In this document: positions 11,658-20,687 of the stretch, in pieces
How positions within the stretch are numbered: the first letter of the stretch is position 1
Layout: each line of letters opens with the position of its first letter
Source of the DNA: Actinoplanes cyaneus
GTDB lineage: Bacteria > Actinomycetota > Actinomycetes > Mycobacteriales > Micromonosporaceae
Length of the DNA stretch: 64,000 nucleotides
Assembly (NCBI RefSeq): GCF_016862095.1
Contig: NZ_BOMH01000004.1
Location: 152,203 to 216,202, forward strand
Direction: 5' to 3'
Position numbers and translations under genes: made by a program
The notes under the pieces: model-generated
Told to the model about the DNA's origin: nothing
What the model saw: the letters and a program-made list of their open reading frames with translations, nothing else
Database searches by the model: none

Positions 11658-11699
11658 CACCCCTGAGCGCCAGCTGTCCGCAGCCGGCGCTCGGGGGTG
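11658..11699 (+). terminator. Hairpin terminator of the glgE-glgB operon
   Basis: 19-nt arms at 11658-11676 and 11681-11699 pair with one mismatch and one wobble, closing a TCCG loop. It starts 43 bases after the glgB stop. Confidence 0.8.
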
Positions 11700-11721
11700 C
11701 TTCACCATGCGCCACCAGGCC

Positions 11722-11843
11722 CCAGCTGGCACTCACGGGTGCTTCAACAGGCCCGACACACCCCTCACCACCAGCCGACCGGCCTCGGCTGGCACTCACG
11801 GGTGCTTCGACAGGCTCGACACACTCGTGATCACCAGCCGGCC
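11722..11843. repeat. Family A palindromic repeat, two tandem copies
   Basis: Two units with CTGGCACTCACGGGTGCTTC at their left arm, at about 11725 and 11788 (period about 63 bp). Each ends with ACCAGCCG, the mirrored right arm. These are more degenerate palindromes than the copies at 32774 and 63700 but share the arm sequence. They lie between glgB and the convergent acetyltransferase gene. Confidence 0.7.
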
Positions 11844-11900
11844 AGGCGCGGCAGGCGCTGTGAGAGCTGTGCCGGGAGGAACCCGGCTCGAGGGACCGGA

Positions 11901-12440
11901 TCAGGCGCGGTCGCGGGCGAGCCACTCGGACGCGAGGATGCCGAAGAGCAGGTCGTCGGTCCACTCACCCTTGATGAACGTCTGCTGCCGCAGCAGGCCC
12001 TCGCGCGTGAACCCCAGCCGCTCCATCAGCGCCGCCGACCGCGTGTTCCGCGCGTCGCACTCCCCCATCACCCGGTGCACGCCCTGCAGACGGAACAGCC
12101 GATCCAGCACGGCACTCACGGCCTCGGTCGCGAAACCCTTCCCCTGGTACGCCGTAGCGAGCGTGAACCCGATCTCGGCCTGCTTGAGGTTGTCGTGCAG
12201 CCGGACCCCGACGTCGCCGACCAGTGTCCGCTCGGCGGCGTGCTCGATCGCGTACTGGAACCAGCCGGGCTCGTCGGGCGAACTGGCGGCGAAGTTCCGT
12301 ACGGCAAGCTCGGCCTTCTCCAGGGGGAACGGCGCATCCCAGGACTGGTAGCGAGCCACCGCGGGATCCGACCGGTACTCCGCCAGGGTCGGCGCGTCGG
12401 ACGCCCGGAAGCGCCGCAGGATCAGCCGTTCCGTCGCCAT
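11901..12440 (-). CDS. GNAT-family N-acetyltransferase (RimJ/RimL type)
   Basis: 179 residues. It begins ERLILRRFRASDAP, the hallmark of the RimJ/RimL-like acetyltransferases, and carries the acetyl-CoA loop region AYQGKGFATEAVSAVLDRLF, followed by ECDARNTRSAALMERLGFTREG. The substrate is unknown. The ATG at 12440 fits the family's N-terminus; an upstream GTG at 12464 would add eight residues. It is convergent with glgB and about 110 bp beyond the end of the sialidase-like gene. Confidence 0.88.
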   Translation of the reverse strand: MATERLILRRFRASDAPTLAEYRSDPAVARYQSWDAPFPLEKAELAVRNFAASSPDEPGWFQYAIEHAAERTLVGDVGVRLHDNLKQAEIGFTLATAYQGKGFATEAVSAVLDRLFRLQGVHRVMGECDARNTRSAALMERLGFTREGLLRQQTFIKGEWTDDLLFGILASEWLARDRA

Positions 12441-12552
12441 CAGCACCCGCCGAGGATATGTCACCCCGGGTGGGCGCCCTCCGGGGCAGGACAGGTGACG
12501 GAAACGGCGGGCCGGGGCGTGAACGCCCCGGCCCGCCGGTGATCGGTATCGG

Positions 12553-14844
12553 TCAGGAGCTGAACAGGATGTCGTCGAAGACCACCTGGTCGCCGACAGG
12601 GGCGGTGCCGCTGCTCGCGAACGAGTAGCCGAGCAGCCCGGTCGTGCCCGCCTTGGTCGGCGGGACCGACGTGGCGACCACGGTGCCGCCGACGCTGACC
12701 GTGGCGCTGGTCGTGCTCGCCTGCACCTTGATCGTGCTCCACCTGCCGGCCGGGACGGCGCCCGCCCCGGTGAGCGCGACCCAGGCCGAGCCGGTGTAGC
12801 GGGCCAGGCTGCCGTCGGCGCGGGCCGCGAAGTGGTAGGCGTCCACCGTCGTACCGTCGGCGGCCTTGCCCTGCACGTCGAAGAGGAACGCGTTGGGCAG
12901 CGTGACCGGGTTGGCCCGGAACTCCAGCGTCCGGGTCGCCGAGGTGGTGCTGACCGGCCACGCGGCCTTGGCCATCGCGTCGGTGGCGGTGTCGTTCAGG
13001 CGCAGGGCCCGGCTGCTGCCGTCCACGCCGCTGCGGGTCACCCAGGTCTGGGAGAGCTGGTTGAAGCCGCGCGGGCGGTTGTTGACCGGGTCGTTCTCGA
13101 ACGAGTTGACGGTCGAGTACAGCTCCAGCTCGTTGAGGAACGCGGCCCCGTCGGCGCCCGCGTCGACCTCCACCTTCAGGTAGCGGGCCTTGGCCGTGAC
13201 CGTGAAGTACTCCAGAGCCAGGTGGGTCCGGTTGGCCGCGTCGACGATCGGGTTGCCCCAGTTCACGCCGTCGGCCGAGGCGTAGACCCGGCCGGAGGCG
13301 AGCGTCCCGTTGCGCAGGCTCAGGCCGAGCCGGGTCAGCTGGTACTCCCGGTCGAGCGTGATCGTGTACGTGCCGGCGCCGTCGGTCCGGGCGGCGCTGG
13401 ACCAGTAGTCGGTGCTGCCGTCGAACGCGCCGGCCGGGCCGGTGCGCGGCCGGCCGTCCGGCGTGGCCGTCATGTCGGTGCTGACCTGGATCTGGCCGAG
13501 CCGGTACTTGGTGGCCAGGTCGATCTTGCCGACGTCCGGGGTGAGCACGTCGGCGAAGCGGCGCCAGATCCGCCGGCCGTTGTCGACCGTGTAGCCGCTG
13601 TCACCGGCCGGGCAGGACCAGGTGATGTCGCAGTTGTCGCCGACCTGCAGCACGCGGTTGCTCTCCACCGAGGCCAGCGCGGTGTTGCCGGTGGAGCCGT
13701 GGAAGCGGTACCCGGTGGTCGGGCAGTTGCGGTAGGTGAGCTGGCCGACCCAGCCGGTGCCCTGCCCGTTGGTGGAGATCGCGACCCAGTTGTCCGGCCG
13801 GCCGGCGCTGAGCACCATGACACCGTTCGGCATCAGCTGCAGCTGCGGGAAGACGCCGAGCAGCTCCGGTTTCGCGTCGTCGTAGTTGTCGTACCCGTTC
13901 GGGAAGGAGACGGCGAGGTTCTGCAGGGCCGCCCAGGTGACGCCGCCGTCGGCGGAGGTGGTCCAGCGCGGGGTGTCGAGCTCGTTGAAGTTCGTGCCGT
14001 TCCACACGTGGTGGCGGACCACCGACAGCAGCTTGCCGCTGGGCAGCGCGGCGACGGCGGCCTCCGGGTAGCTGTTGGCGCCGGTGCTGTCGTAGGCGAT
14101 CGTGCCGCGGGTGGTGAAGCTGCCACCGCCGTCGGTGCTGGCCGCCACGAACGACGAGATCTGCTGGTAACGGCCCGGCGCCTGGTGGCTCCCGCCGAAC
14201 TGGATGTAGTAGCTGATCAGCACCGTGCCGTCACCGAGCTGGAACGGGGCGCCGTGGGTGCGGATGCCGCCGTCGAGCGGAATGCCGAGCTGGATGATCG
14301 TCGGCGAGGTGACCCAGGTCGTGCCGCCGTCGGTGGAGCGGTACACCTGGAAGGTCGCGCTGCTCGTGGTGGTCGACGTCGGGATGAAGTCGATGCCGAG
14401 CAGCGTCCCGTCACGCAGCTGGGTGGTGGGCACGCCCGGCGTCTGGGTGAGTGTCGAGGCGGGGAACGTCTGGCCGCCGTTGGTCGAGGTGACCTGGGCG
14501 GGCGGGGTGCGGTCGGAGCCCACGTCGAGGCCCCGGCTGAACGTCGTGGTCACCGTCCGGCGAGGGGTGCCGTCGGTGTTCACCTCGTCGCGGGCGCTGA
14601 CTTTGGGGAACGCCGCCTGGGCGCCGTCGGTGAAGACCGTGCCGAGCTCACCGCCGCTGCCGACGTTGAGCACGTAGCCGGTGGCGCTGGGTCCGACGTC
14701 GGTGGTGGGCGAACCGTTGACAGGGGTCTTGCAGGTCGTGTCGTTCGAGGTCGCGGCCTGGGCCGGGCTGGGTGACAACGTCATCCAGCCGGACACCGCC
14801 GCGACCACCCCGGCAGTCAAGGCTCCCGTGATTCTGCGTGACAT
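12553..14844 (-). CDS. Secreted sialidase-like (BNR-repeat) protein with discoidin and LamG-like domains
   Basis: About 763 residues with a Sec signal peptide (RRITGALTAGVVAAVSGWMT, cleavage near AQA-ATS). Residues about 60-400 form a six-bladed propeller marked by Asp-box motifs (STDGGTTW, STDGGGSF, SADGGVTW), as in exo-alpha-sialidases and related BNR hydrolases. Residues about 450-580 look like an F5/8 type C sugar-binding module ending in FLNELELYS, and 585-763 like a LamG/concanavalin-like jelly roll. The sialidase Arg triad cannot be assigned with certainty, so the substrate stays open. ATG 14844 is used; a GTG two codons upstream is possible. No strong ribosome binding site is visible. 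Confidence 0.8.
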   Translation of the reverse strand: MSRRITGALTAGVVAAVSGWMTLSPSPAQAATSNDTTCKTPVNGSPTTDVGPSATGYVLNVGSGGELGTVFTDGAQAAFPKVSARDEVNTDGTPRRTVTTTFSRGLDVGSDRTPPAQVTSTNGGQTFPASTLTQTPGVPTTQLRDGTLLGIDFIPTSTTTSSATFQVYRSTDGGTTWVTSPTIIQLGIPLDGGIRTHGAPFQLGDGTVLISYYIQFGGSHQAPGRYQQISSFVAASTDGGGSFTTRGTIAYDSTGANSYPEAAVAALPSGKLLSVVRHHVWNGTNFNELDTPRWTTSADGGVTWAALQNLAVSFPNGYDNYDDAKPELLGVFPQLQLMPNGVMVLSAGRPDNWVAISTNGQGTGWVGQLTYRNCPTTGYRFHGSTGNTALASVESNRVLQVGDNCDITWSCPAGDSGYTVDNGRRIWRRFADVLTPDVGKIDLATKYRLGQIQVSTDMTATPDGRPRTGPAGAFDGSTDYWSSAARTDGAGTYTITLDREYQLTRLGLSLRNGTLASGRVYASADGVNWGNPIVDAANRTHLALEYFTVTAKARYLKVEVDAGADGAAFLNELELYSTVNSFENDPVNNRPRGFNQLSQTWVTRSGVDGSSRALRLNDTATDAMAKAAWPVSTTSATRTLEFRANPVTLPNAFLFDVQGKAADGTTVDAYHFAARADGSLARYTGSAWVALTGAGAVPAGRWSTIKVQASTTSATVSVGGTVVATSVPPTKAGTTGLLGYSFASSGTAPVGDQVVFDDILFSS

Positions 14845-14880
14845 GATCACAATCTACGGGAGTCGATCGACGGACGGCGA

Positions 14881-15600
14881 TCAGACCTCCACCACGTCCG
14901 CGATGATCACGGTGACGTTGTCCGGAGCGCCGTTCTCCAGGGTGCGGTTGATCAACTCGGCCGCGCACGTGCGCCGGTCCGGGTTGTCGCGCAGCGTCTG
15001 CGCGATCACCGCGTCCTCCACGTAGTCCGAGAGACCGTCGGAGCAGAGCAGGTAGCGGTCGCCGACCTTGGCCGGGATCATCCGCCCGGCCGGCCGGAAC
15101 GGGCCGCCCTGCACGGCCTGCGTGACCAGCGCCCGCTGCGGGTGCCGCCGCGCGTCGTCCGGCGTCAGCACACCCTGATCAACCAAGGCCTGCACGTACG
15201 TGTCGTCGCGCGTGAGCTGCTGGAACTCGCCGTCGCGGAGCAGGTAGCAGCGAGAGTCCCCGACGTTGAGCGCGGCCAGCCGGTCCCCGGAGAGCAGCAG
15301 CGCGGTCACCGTCGTGCCCATGCCGTCCCGGGCGTCGTCCTCGGCGACCGACTTCTCGATCTGCTTGTTCGCGACCTGGAGCGCCTCGATCAGATCCTGG
15401 AGCGGCTCGCCGTTGTCCGGTTTCTGGTCGACCTCGCCGAGGACCTGCACGAGGATGTCGCTCGCCAGCTCACCGGCGGGCAGACCGCCCATGCCGTCCG
15501 CGACCACGAAGAGGCGATTTCCGACGAAAACCGAGTCTTCGTTGTTGGACCGGACCAGGCCCTGATCAGTGGCGGCGACCGCCCGGACAGCAAGCGTCAT
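14881..15600 (-). CDS. PP2C-family Ser/Thr protein phosphatase
   Basis: Soluble 239-residue metal-dependent phosphatase. Motifs in order: SNNEDSVFVG, FVVADGMGG (metal-binding Asp), DGMGTTVTALLL, LNVGDSRCYLLRDG, LLCSDGLSDYV and GAPDNVTVIIADVV. This is the PstP/PrpC-like architecture without a membrane tail. PP2C enzymes of this type usually reverse PknB-like kinases; a kinase gene lies 2.7 kb away at 18350-20194. Its start faces the tex gene divergently. Confidence 0.92.
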   Translation of the reverse strand: MTLAVRAVAATDQGLVRSNNEDSVFVGNRLFVVADGMGGLPAGELASDILVQVLGEVDQKPDNGEPLQDLIEALQVANKQIEKSVAEDDARDGMGTTVTALLLSGDRLAALNVGDSRCYLLRDGEFQQLTRDDTYVQALVDQGVLTPDDARRHPQRALVTQAVQGGPFRPAGRMIPAKVGDRYLLCSDGLSDYVEDAVIAQTLRDNPDRRTCAAELINRTLENGAPDNVTVIIADVVEV

Positions 15601-15797
15601 GTAGCAACAATGCCAAAGCCTCCAAGGGTTGTCTCTAGTAAACGTCCACCTCCCCGCGAACGGCGGCGTGAACGAACGCGTTTCCGCAGGTCGCGGCGGC
15701 GCACCCGGCCGGGCGGTTCACCCGTGGGCCAGACACCGGCTGGGCGCGTCGCACGCGGCCCACGGGTGATCATCTGCCGCGGCGTGTGCGGGGCGGC

Positions 15798-15827
15798 GCG
15801 ACAAGGCACCGCGGCCTCGGTAACAAT
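15798..15827 (+). promoter_or_regulatory. Putative promoter giving a leaderless tex transcript
   Basis: GCGACA at 15798-15803 and TAACAAT at 15821-15827 are spaced 17 bp; the GTG start follows only seven bases after the -10 box and has no ribosome binding site, the usual sign of a leaderless mRNA in actinobacteria. Confidence 0.45.
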
Positions 15828-15834
15828 CGTCGGC

Positions 15835-18306
15835 GTGACGACAGCGATCCATCAGCGCATTGCCTCCGAGCTCGGGGTCCGTGAAGGGCAGGTCACCGCC
15901 GCGGTCGAGCTGCTCGACGGCGGGGCCACCGTGCCGTTCATCGCCCGCTACCGCAAGGAGGTGACCGGCACGCTCGACGACGCCCAGCTGCGCACGCTGG
16001 AGGAGCGCCTGGGCTACCTGCGGGAGCTGGAGGAGCGCCGGGCCGCCGTGCTGGAGTCGATCCGCGCCCAGGGCAAGCTGGACGACGCGCTGGAGCAGCA
16101 GATCCTCGAGGCCGACACCAAGGCCCGGCTGGAGGACATCTACCTCCCGTTCAAGCCCAAGCGGCGCACGAAGGCACAGATCGCCCGTGAGGCCGGCCTG
16201 GAGCCGCTCGCCGACGGACTGCTGGGCGACCCCACCGTCGACCCGAAAGCGGCCGCTGAGGCGTTCGTGGACGCCGGGAAGGGGGTCGCCGACGCCCAGG
16301 CCGCCCTCGACGGTGCCCGGGCCATCCTGATCGAGCGCTTCGCCGAGGACGCCGACCTGATCGGTGAGCTGCGCGAGCAGATGTGGACGCGGGGCCGGCT
16401 GGTCGCCAAGGTGCGCGACGGCAAGCAGACCGACGGCGCGAAGTTCTCCGACTACTTCGACTTCGCCGAGCCGTACTCCAAGCTGCCCTCGCACCGCATC
16501 CTGGCCATGCTCCGCGGTGAGAAGGAGGAGGTCCTCGACCTCACCATGGAGCCGCACCCGGAGGAGGACGAGGGCTACTTCGAGGGCCGCATCGCCGGGC
16601 GCAACGGCATCACCGACCTGAAACGTCCCGGCGACAAGTGGCTGGTCGACACCGTCCGCTGGGCGTGGCGCACCCGGATCCTCATCCACCTCGGCGCCGA
16701 CCTGCGGCTGCGGTTGCGCGAGGCCGCCGAGGACGAGGCCGTCCGCGTCTTCGCCGCGAACCTGCGCGATCTGCTGCTCGCGGCTCCGGCCGGCACTCGC
16801 GCCACGATGGGCCTGGACCCCGGTTTCCGTACGGGCGTGAAGGTCGCCGTCGTCGACGCCACCGGCAAGTGCGTCGACACCGCCGTGATCTACCCGCACG
16901 TGCCGCAGAACAAGTGGGACGAGTCGATCCACAAGCTCGCCGCGCTGGCCAGCAAGCACAACGTCGAGCTGATCGCGATCGGCAACGGCACCGCGTCCCG
17001 GGAGACCGACAAGCTCGCCACCGAGCTGATCAAGAGGCACCCGGACGCGAAGCTGACGAAGGTGGTCGTCTCCGAGGCCGGCGCGTCGGTCTACTCCGCC
17101 TCGGCGTACGCGTCGCAGGAACTGCCCGGCATGGACGTGTCGCTGCGCGGCGCGGTGTCGATCGCCCGCCGCCTGCAGGACCCGCTCGCCGAGCTCGTCA
17201 AGATCGACCCGAAGTCGATCGGCGTCGGGCAGTACCAGCACGACATCTCCGAGGTCAAGCTGGCCCGCTCGCTCGACGCGGTCGTCGAGGACTGTGTGAA
17301 CGGCGTCGGCGTCGACGTCAACACCGCGTCCGCCCCGCTGCTCACCCGGGTCTCCGGGATCACCGCCGGGCTGGCCGAGAACATCGTGCTGCACCGCGAC
17401 CAGAACGGCCCGTTCAAGAACCGCAACGAGATCAAGAAGGTCGCGCGGCTCGGCCCGAAGGCGTTCGAGCAGTGCGCCGGCTTCCTGCGGATCCGTGACG
17501 GCGAGGACCCGCTGGACTTCTCCAGCGTGCACCCGGAGTCGTACCCGCTGGTCCGGACGATCGCGGCGGACGCCGGCTCGGACGTCAAGACGATGATCGG
17601 CAACAGCCCGCTGCTCAAGGCCATCCGGCCGGACAAGTTCGTCACCGACACGGTCGGCCTGCCGACGATCACCGACATCCTCAAGGAGCTGGAGAAGCCG
17701 GGGCGTGACCCGCGCCCGGCGTTCACCACCGCCACGTTCGCCGAGGGGGTCGAGAAGATCGCCGACCTCAAGCCCGGCATGGTCCTGGAGGGCCAGGTCA
17801 CGAACGTGGCCGCGTTCGGCGCGTTCGTCGACATCGGTGTCCACCAGGACGGGCTCGTCCACGTCTCCGCGCTGTCGGAGAAGTTCGTGCAGGACCCGCG
17901 CGAGGTGGTCAAGTCCGGTGACGTGGTGAAGGTCCGCGTCCTGGAGGTCGACCCGGTCCGCAAGCGGATCTCGCTGACCATGCGCCTCTCCGACGAGCCG
18001 AACCGCAACCGGCCGCCGCGCGAGGACCGCGCCGGTCAGGGCGGCGGTGGCCAGGGCGGCGCCGGCCAGGGCGGCGGTCAGCGCGGCGCTCAGGGCGGAC
18101 AGCGCGGCGGAGGCCAGGGCGGCCAGCGCGGCGGTCAGGGCGGCGGCGGACAGCGCGGTCAGGGCGGTCAGCGCGGCGCTCAGGGCGGTCAGCCGCGTCA
18201 GGGCGGCGGACAGCGCGGCGGTGGCGGTGGCGGCGGCGGCGGCAACACCTTCGGCAACAGCGCCATGGCCGACGCCCTGCGCCGGGCCGGCCTCGCCAAG
18301 GACTGA
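15835..18306 (+). CDS. tex: Tex-family transcription accessory / RNA-binding protein
   Basis: 823 residues. N-terminal helical Tex domain (VPFIARYRKEVTGTLDDAQL), YqgF-like RNase H fold around residue 322 (MGLDPGFRTGVKVAVVD), helix-hairpin-helix region around 490-550 (NGVGVDVNTASAPLLTRVSG), and an S1 RNA-binding domain at about 645-717 (GQVTNVAAFGAFVDIGVHQD). Tex acts on transcription complexes and RNA. After the S1 domain comes an unusual tail of about 85 residues made of Gly, Gln and Arg (GGQRGAQGGQ-like units), ending in a short conserved-looking segment MADALRRAGLAKD. GTG 15835 is chosen because the protein family begins here and a -10 box lies just upstream. Confidence 0.93.
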   Translation: MTTAIHQRIASELGVREGQVTAAVELLDGGATVPFIARYRKEVTGTLDDAQLRTLEERLGYLRELEERRAAVLESIRAQGKLDDALEQQILEADTKARLEDIYLPFKPKRRTKAQIAREAGLEPLADGLLGDPTVDPKAAAEAFVDAGKGVADAQAALDGARAILIERFAEDADLIGELREQMWTRGRLVAKVRDGKQTDGAKFSDYFDFAEPYSKLPSHRILAMLRGEKEEVLDLTMEPHPEEDEGYFEGRIAGRNGITDLKRPGDKWLVDTVRWAWRTRILIHLGADLRLRLREAAEDEAVRVFAANLRDLLLAAPAGTRATMGLDPGFRTGVKVAVVDATGKCVDTAVIYPHVPQNKWDESIHKLAALASKHNVELIAIGNGTASRETDKLATELIKRHPDAKLTKVVVSEAGASVYSASAYASQELPGMDVSLRGAVSIARRLQDPLAELVKIDPKSIGVGQYQHDISEVKLARSLDAVVEDCVNGVGVDVNTASAPLLTRVSGITAGLAENIVLHRDQNGPFKNRNEIKKVARLGPKAFEQCAGFLRIRDGEDPLDFSSVHPESYPLVRTIAADAGSDVKTMIGNSPLLKAIRPDKFVTDTVGLPTITDILKELEKPGRDPRPAFTTATFAEGVEKIADLKPGMVLEGQVTNVAAFGAFVDIGVHQDGLVHVSALSEKFVQDPREVVKSGDVVKVRVLEVDPVRKRISLTMRLSDEPNRNRPPREDRAGQGGGGQGGAGQGGGQRGAQGGQRGGGQGGQRGGQGGGGQRGQGGQRGAQGGQPRQGGGQRGGGGGGGGGNTFGNSAMADALRRAGLAKD
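18037..18240 (+). repeat. GGCGGTCAGCGCGGC-like repeat encoding the Tex tail
   Basis: Short purine-biased units (CAGGGCGGTCAGCGCGGCG and variants) repeat more than ten times and encode the Gly-Gln-Arg tail of Tex. Such arrays easily change length by slippage, so the tail length likely varies among strains. Confidence 0.8.
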
Positions 18307-18320
18307 CGACCGGCAGGAGG

Positions 18321-18346
18321 GTCAGGGCCTCGCGGGAGGCCCTGAC
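18321..18346. terminator. Bidirectional hairpin between tex and the kinase gene
   Basis: Perfect 11-bp stem GTCAGGGCCTC / GAGGCCCTGAC with a GCGG loop, in the 43-bp gap between convergent stops at 18306 and 18350. Confidence 0.85.
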
Positions 18347-18349
18347 CCG

Positions 18350-20194
18350 TCAATACCAGAGCTTGATGTCGGTGAAAGCGACCTCGAACGGCCCGGTCCC
18401 GGCAGCCGTCGTCTCGTCGTTGTAGACGCCGAGCACGATCCGCCCGCGGGCGAGCGCCGGCTCGGTCAGCGCCAGTATCCCGACCCGCTGCCCGTCCTGC
18501 CGCACCTCGAGCGAGTCCCCCACCACGTGCAGGCCGATCCGGGCCGGCGTCGCCAGGTTCCCGATCGGCTTGTTCAGCCGCAGCTTGTCCTTGAGGTTCA
18601 CGGCGTCGTTCGTGTGCACGCTCAGGAACGCCGACTTCTCGCAGACCCGCAGCTGGTAGCCGCCCTGTTTGCCGTCGAACGCCTTGTCGTCGAAGTGGAA
18701 CCAGATCGCCGCGCAGCTGCCCGGGGTGGCGAGGCGCACGCCGACCTCCGTCGTGAAGTCGGTCATCACGTCCTTCGGGCCGCGGCAGCGGAACGTGCCG
18801 GCGGACTCCCGGCGGGCCACCAGCGCCCGCCCGGCGAAGCCGCAGCTCGCCCCCTCGTCGGCCTGCGAGGTCGGCTGCCAGAGGCCGGGCGCCGCGAGCT
18901 TGTCGGCCAGTCGCGGCGTGGCGGACGTGCCCTCCGCCGCCGGCGACCCGGCGCTCGCCGAGGGCGCGGCGGCCGTGCCGTGGCCGAACCTGTCGCGCAG
19001 CAGGAAGCCGATCATCGCCACACCGGCCGCGATGATCAGGACGGTCAGCGCGGCGAGCAGCACCGGCAGCACCGACCACCGGGGCCGGCCGGCCGGTGGC
19101 GGCCCGAGCGGCGTGGCGTCCGGCACCGCCTCGATCGGGATCGTGACGATCGCGTTCTCGCTGTAGCCGACGAGACCGGGCGGAATGTCCAGGGCGGACG
19201 CCGGGGCGAGCGCGGCGGCCGCGACCCGGGTCGCGGACGGTCCGCTGTCCGGCGCCGGCGCGTAACCGGTCACGGCCTGCGCCTCGGCCGCGGCGGCCTG
19301 CAGGTCGGGCTGGTCGGCCAGAGCGTCCGCGACGGCCACCGGCCGGTCGCCGGAGAGCAGCAGGTCGAGCAGCTCCCGGGCGCTGGGCCGGTTCGCCGGG
19401 TTCTTCTCCAGGGCGTGCGCGACCAGGTCGCGCAGCGGCTGGGACAGGCCGTCCAGGCGCGGGGGCCTGGTCAGGATGCGGGCCGCGGTGGCGGTCGGCG
19501 AGTCGGCGTAGAACGGGGTCTTGCCGGTCCCCGCATACGTCACCACGCCGCCCCAGGCGAACACGTCAGCGGCCGGGGTGATCACCGGCGTGTCCGCGTC
19601 GGTGTCGAACCGCTCCGGCGCCATGTAGGCCACCGTGCCGACCATCTGGTCGGGCCGCGTGTTCCCGCTGGTCGCCGACATGGCCCGGGCGATCCCGAAG
19701 TCGATCACCTTGGGGCTGCCCGGCGCGAGCAGCACGTTGCGCGGCTTGAGGTCGCGGTGGATCACGCCGGCGCCGTGGATCGCGGTGAGCGCGGTGGCCA
19801 CGCCGATCGCGACACTGTGCAGGTTCGCCGAGGTCAGCGGGCCGCGCTGCTCGACGACGTCGGCCAGGGTCGGCCCGTCGACGAACTCGACCACCAGGTA
19901 CGGCTGGTCATGATCGGGGTCGGCGTCGAGCACCTCGGCCGTGCAGAACGGCGGCACCTGACGGGCGCGTTCCACCTCGCTGCGGAACCGGCGGCGGAAC
20001 TCGTCGTCGTGCGCCAGGTCGAGGCGCACCACCTTCACCGCGACCAGGATCTCGCTGTTCCTCTTGCGGCCCAGGTAGACCGTGCCCATGCCGCCCTCGC
20101 CGAGCCGGCCGAGCACCTCGTAGTCGCCGAGCTCGCGCGGATCGTGCGGACGCAGCGGCTGCGTCCGTTCGCCCGGCACCGTGCTGTCGACCAT
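18350..20194 (-). CDS. Membrane Ser/Thr protein kinase (PknB-like) with extracellular LamG-like domain
   Basis: 614 residues. Kinase domain at residues 25-285: glycine loop LGEGGMGTVYLG, K54 in VAVKVV, HRDLKPRNVLL with catalytic D148, DFG at 165-167, GTVAYMAPE. An Ala/Pro linker leads to one membrane segment at about 374-398. The outer part (about 430-614) contains Cys-bearing beta-strand sequence ending FEVAFTDIKLWY, resembling a LamG/concanavalin-type sensor rather than the PASTA repeats of PknB. It should sense a carbohydrate or wall ligand; that is inference. ATG 20194 is the only start fitting the kinase N-terminus. Convergent with tex. Confidence 0.92.
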   Translation of the reverse strand: MVDSTVPGERTQPLRPHDPRELGDYEVLGRLGEGGMGTVYLGRKRNSEILVAVKVVRLDLAHDDEFRRRFRSEVERARQVPPFCTAEVLDADPDHDQPYLVVEFVDGPTLADVVEQRGPLTSANLHSVAIGVATALTAIHGAGVIHRDLKPRNVLLAPGSPKVIDFGIARAMSATSGNTRPDQMVGTVAYMAPERFDTDADTPVITPAADVFAWGGVVTYAGTGKTPFYADSPTATAARILTRPPRLDGLSQPLRDLVAHALEKNPANRPSARELLDLLLSGDRPVAVADALADQPDLQAAAAEAQAVTGYAPAPDSGPSATRVAAAALAPASALDIPPGLVGYSENAIVTIPIEAVPDATPLGPPPAGRPRWSVLPVLLAALTVLIIAAGVAMIGFLLRDRFGHGTAAAPSASAGSPAAEGTSATPRLADKLAAPGLWQPTSQADEGASCGFAGRALVARRESAGTFRCRGPKDVMTDFTTEVGVRLATPGSCAAIWFHFDDKAFDGKQGGYQLRVCEKSAFLSVHTNDAVNLKDKLRLNKPIGNLATPARIGLHVVGDSLEVRQDGQRVGILALTEPALARGRIVLGVYNDETTAAGTGPFEVAFTDIKLWY

Positions 20195-20375
20195 GCTCTT
20201 CCTGCCCCCCAGGTTCTCGCTCGCAGAACTGTATCGGGGAGCTTCGACCCCGAGCAGTCCCGGTGCCGGGTTGGAACGTAACCGTCATGGACAACCCTGA
20301 GACGCCGGATCCGGGTCGGATCCGGGCGTCGCCGGATGGAAAGTGTCGTACCCGGGTAGCACTCTTGAGACATCA

Positions 20376-20392
20376 CCTCCTCACCGAGGAGG
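20376..20392 (+). promoter_or_regulatory. Hairpin in the leader of the PspC gene
   Basis: CCTCCTC at 20376-20382 pairs with GAGGAGG at 20386-20392 across an ACC loop. The right arm itself resembles a ribosome binding site but lies 27 bases before the start; AAGGAAAGTGAG nearer the ATG is the likely real site. Confidence 0.35.
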
Positions 20393-20419
20393 GCTACCAA
20401 GGAAAGTGAGCGACCCGCC

Positions 20420-20677
20420 ATGAACGCCGTGCACGACACGATGGCCCGCCAAGGCCTGGTTCGCCCGCGTGACGGCCGCATGCTCGGTGGCGTCTGTGCC
20501 GGGCTGGGCCGCCGATTCGGGCTCGACCCGTGGATCGCCCGCCTGCTCTTCGTGGTGATCCTGTTCGTGATCCCGGGCAGCCAGATCCTGATCTACCCGG
20601 TCCTCTGGCTCCTGATGCCGTCGGAGGAGACCGTCTACAGCCCGCAGACCCCGCCGGCCCCGCCGACGACCTGGTGA
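20420..20677 (+). CDS. PspC domain protein
   Basis: Small 85-residue membrane protein. The stretch RDGRMLGGVCAGLGRRFGLD is the PspC signature, followed by one hydrophobic segment (LLFVVILFVIPGSQILIYPV) and a short Pro-rich tail. PspC proteins take part in envelope stress sensing; stand-alone short forms are common in actinobacteria. AAGGAAAGTGAG precedes the ATG. A second short gene follows 10 bp later. Confidence 0.9.
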   Translation: MNAVHDTMARQGLVRPRDGRMLGGVCAGLGRRFGLDPWIARLLFVVILFVIPGSQILIYPVLWLLMPSEETVYSPQTPPAPPTTW

Positions 20678-20687
20678 CCCGCCCGTC

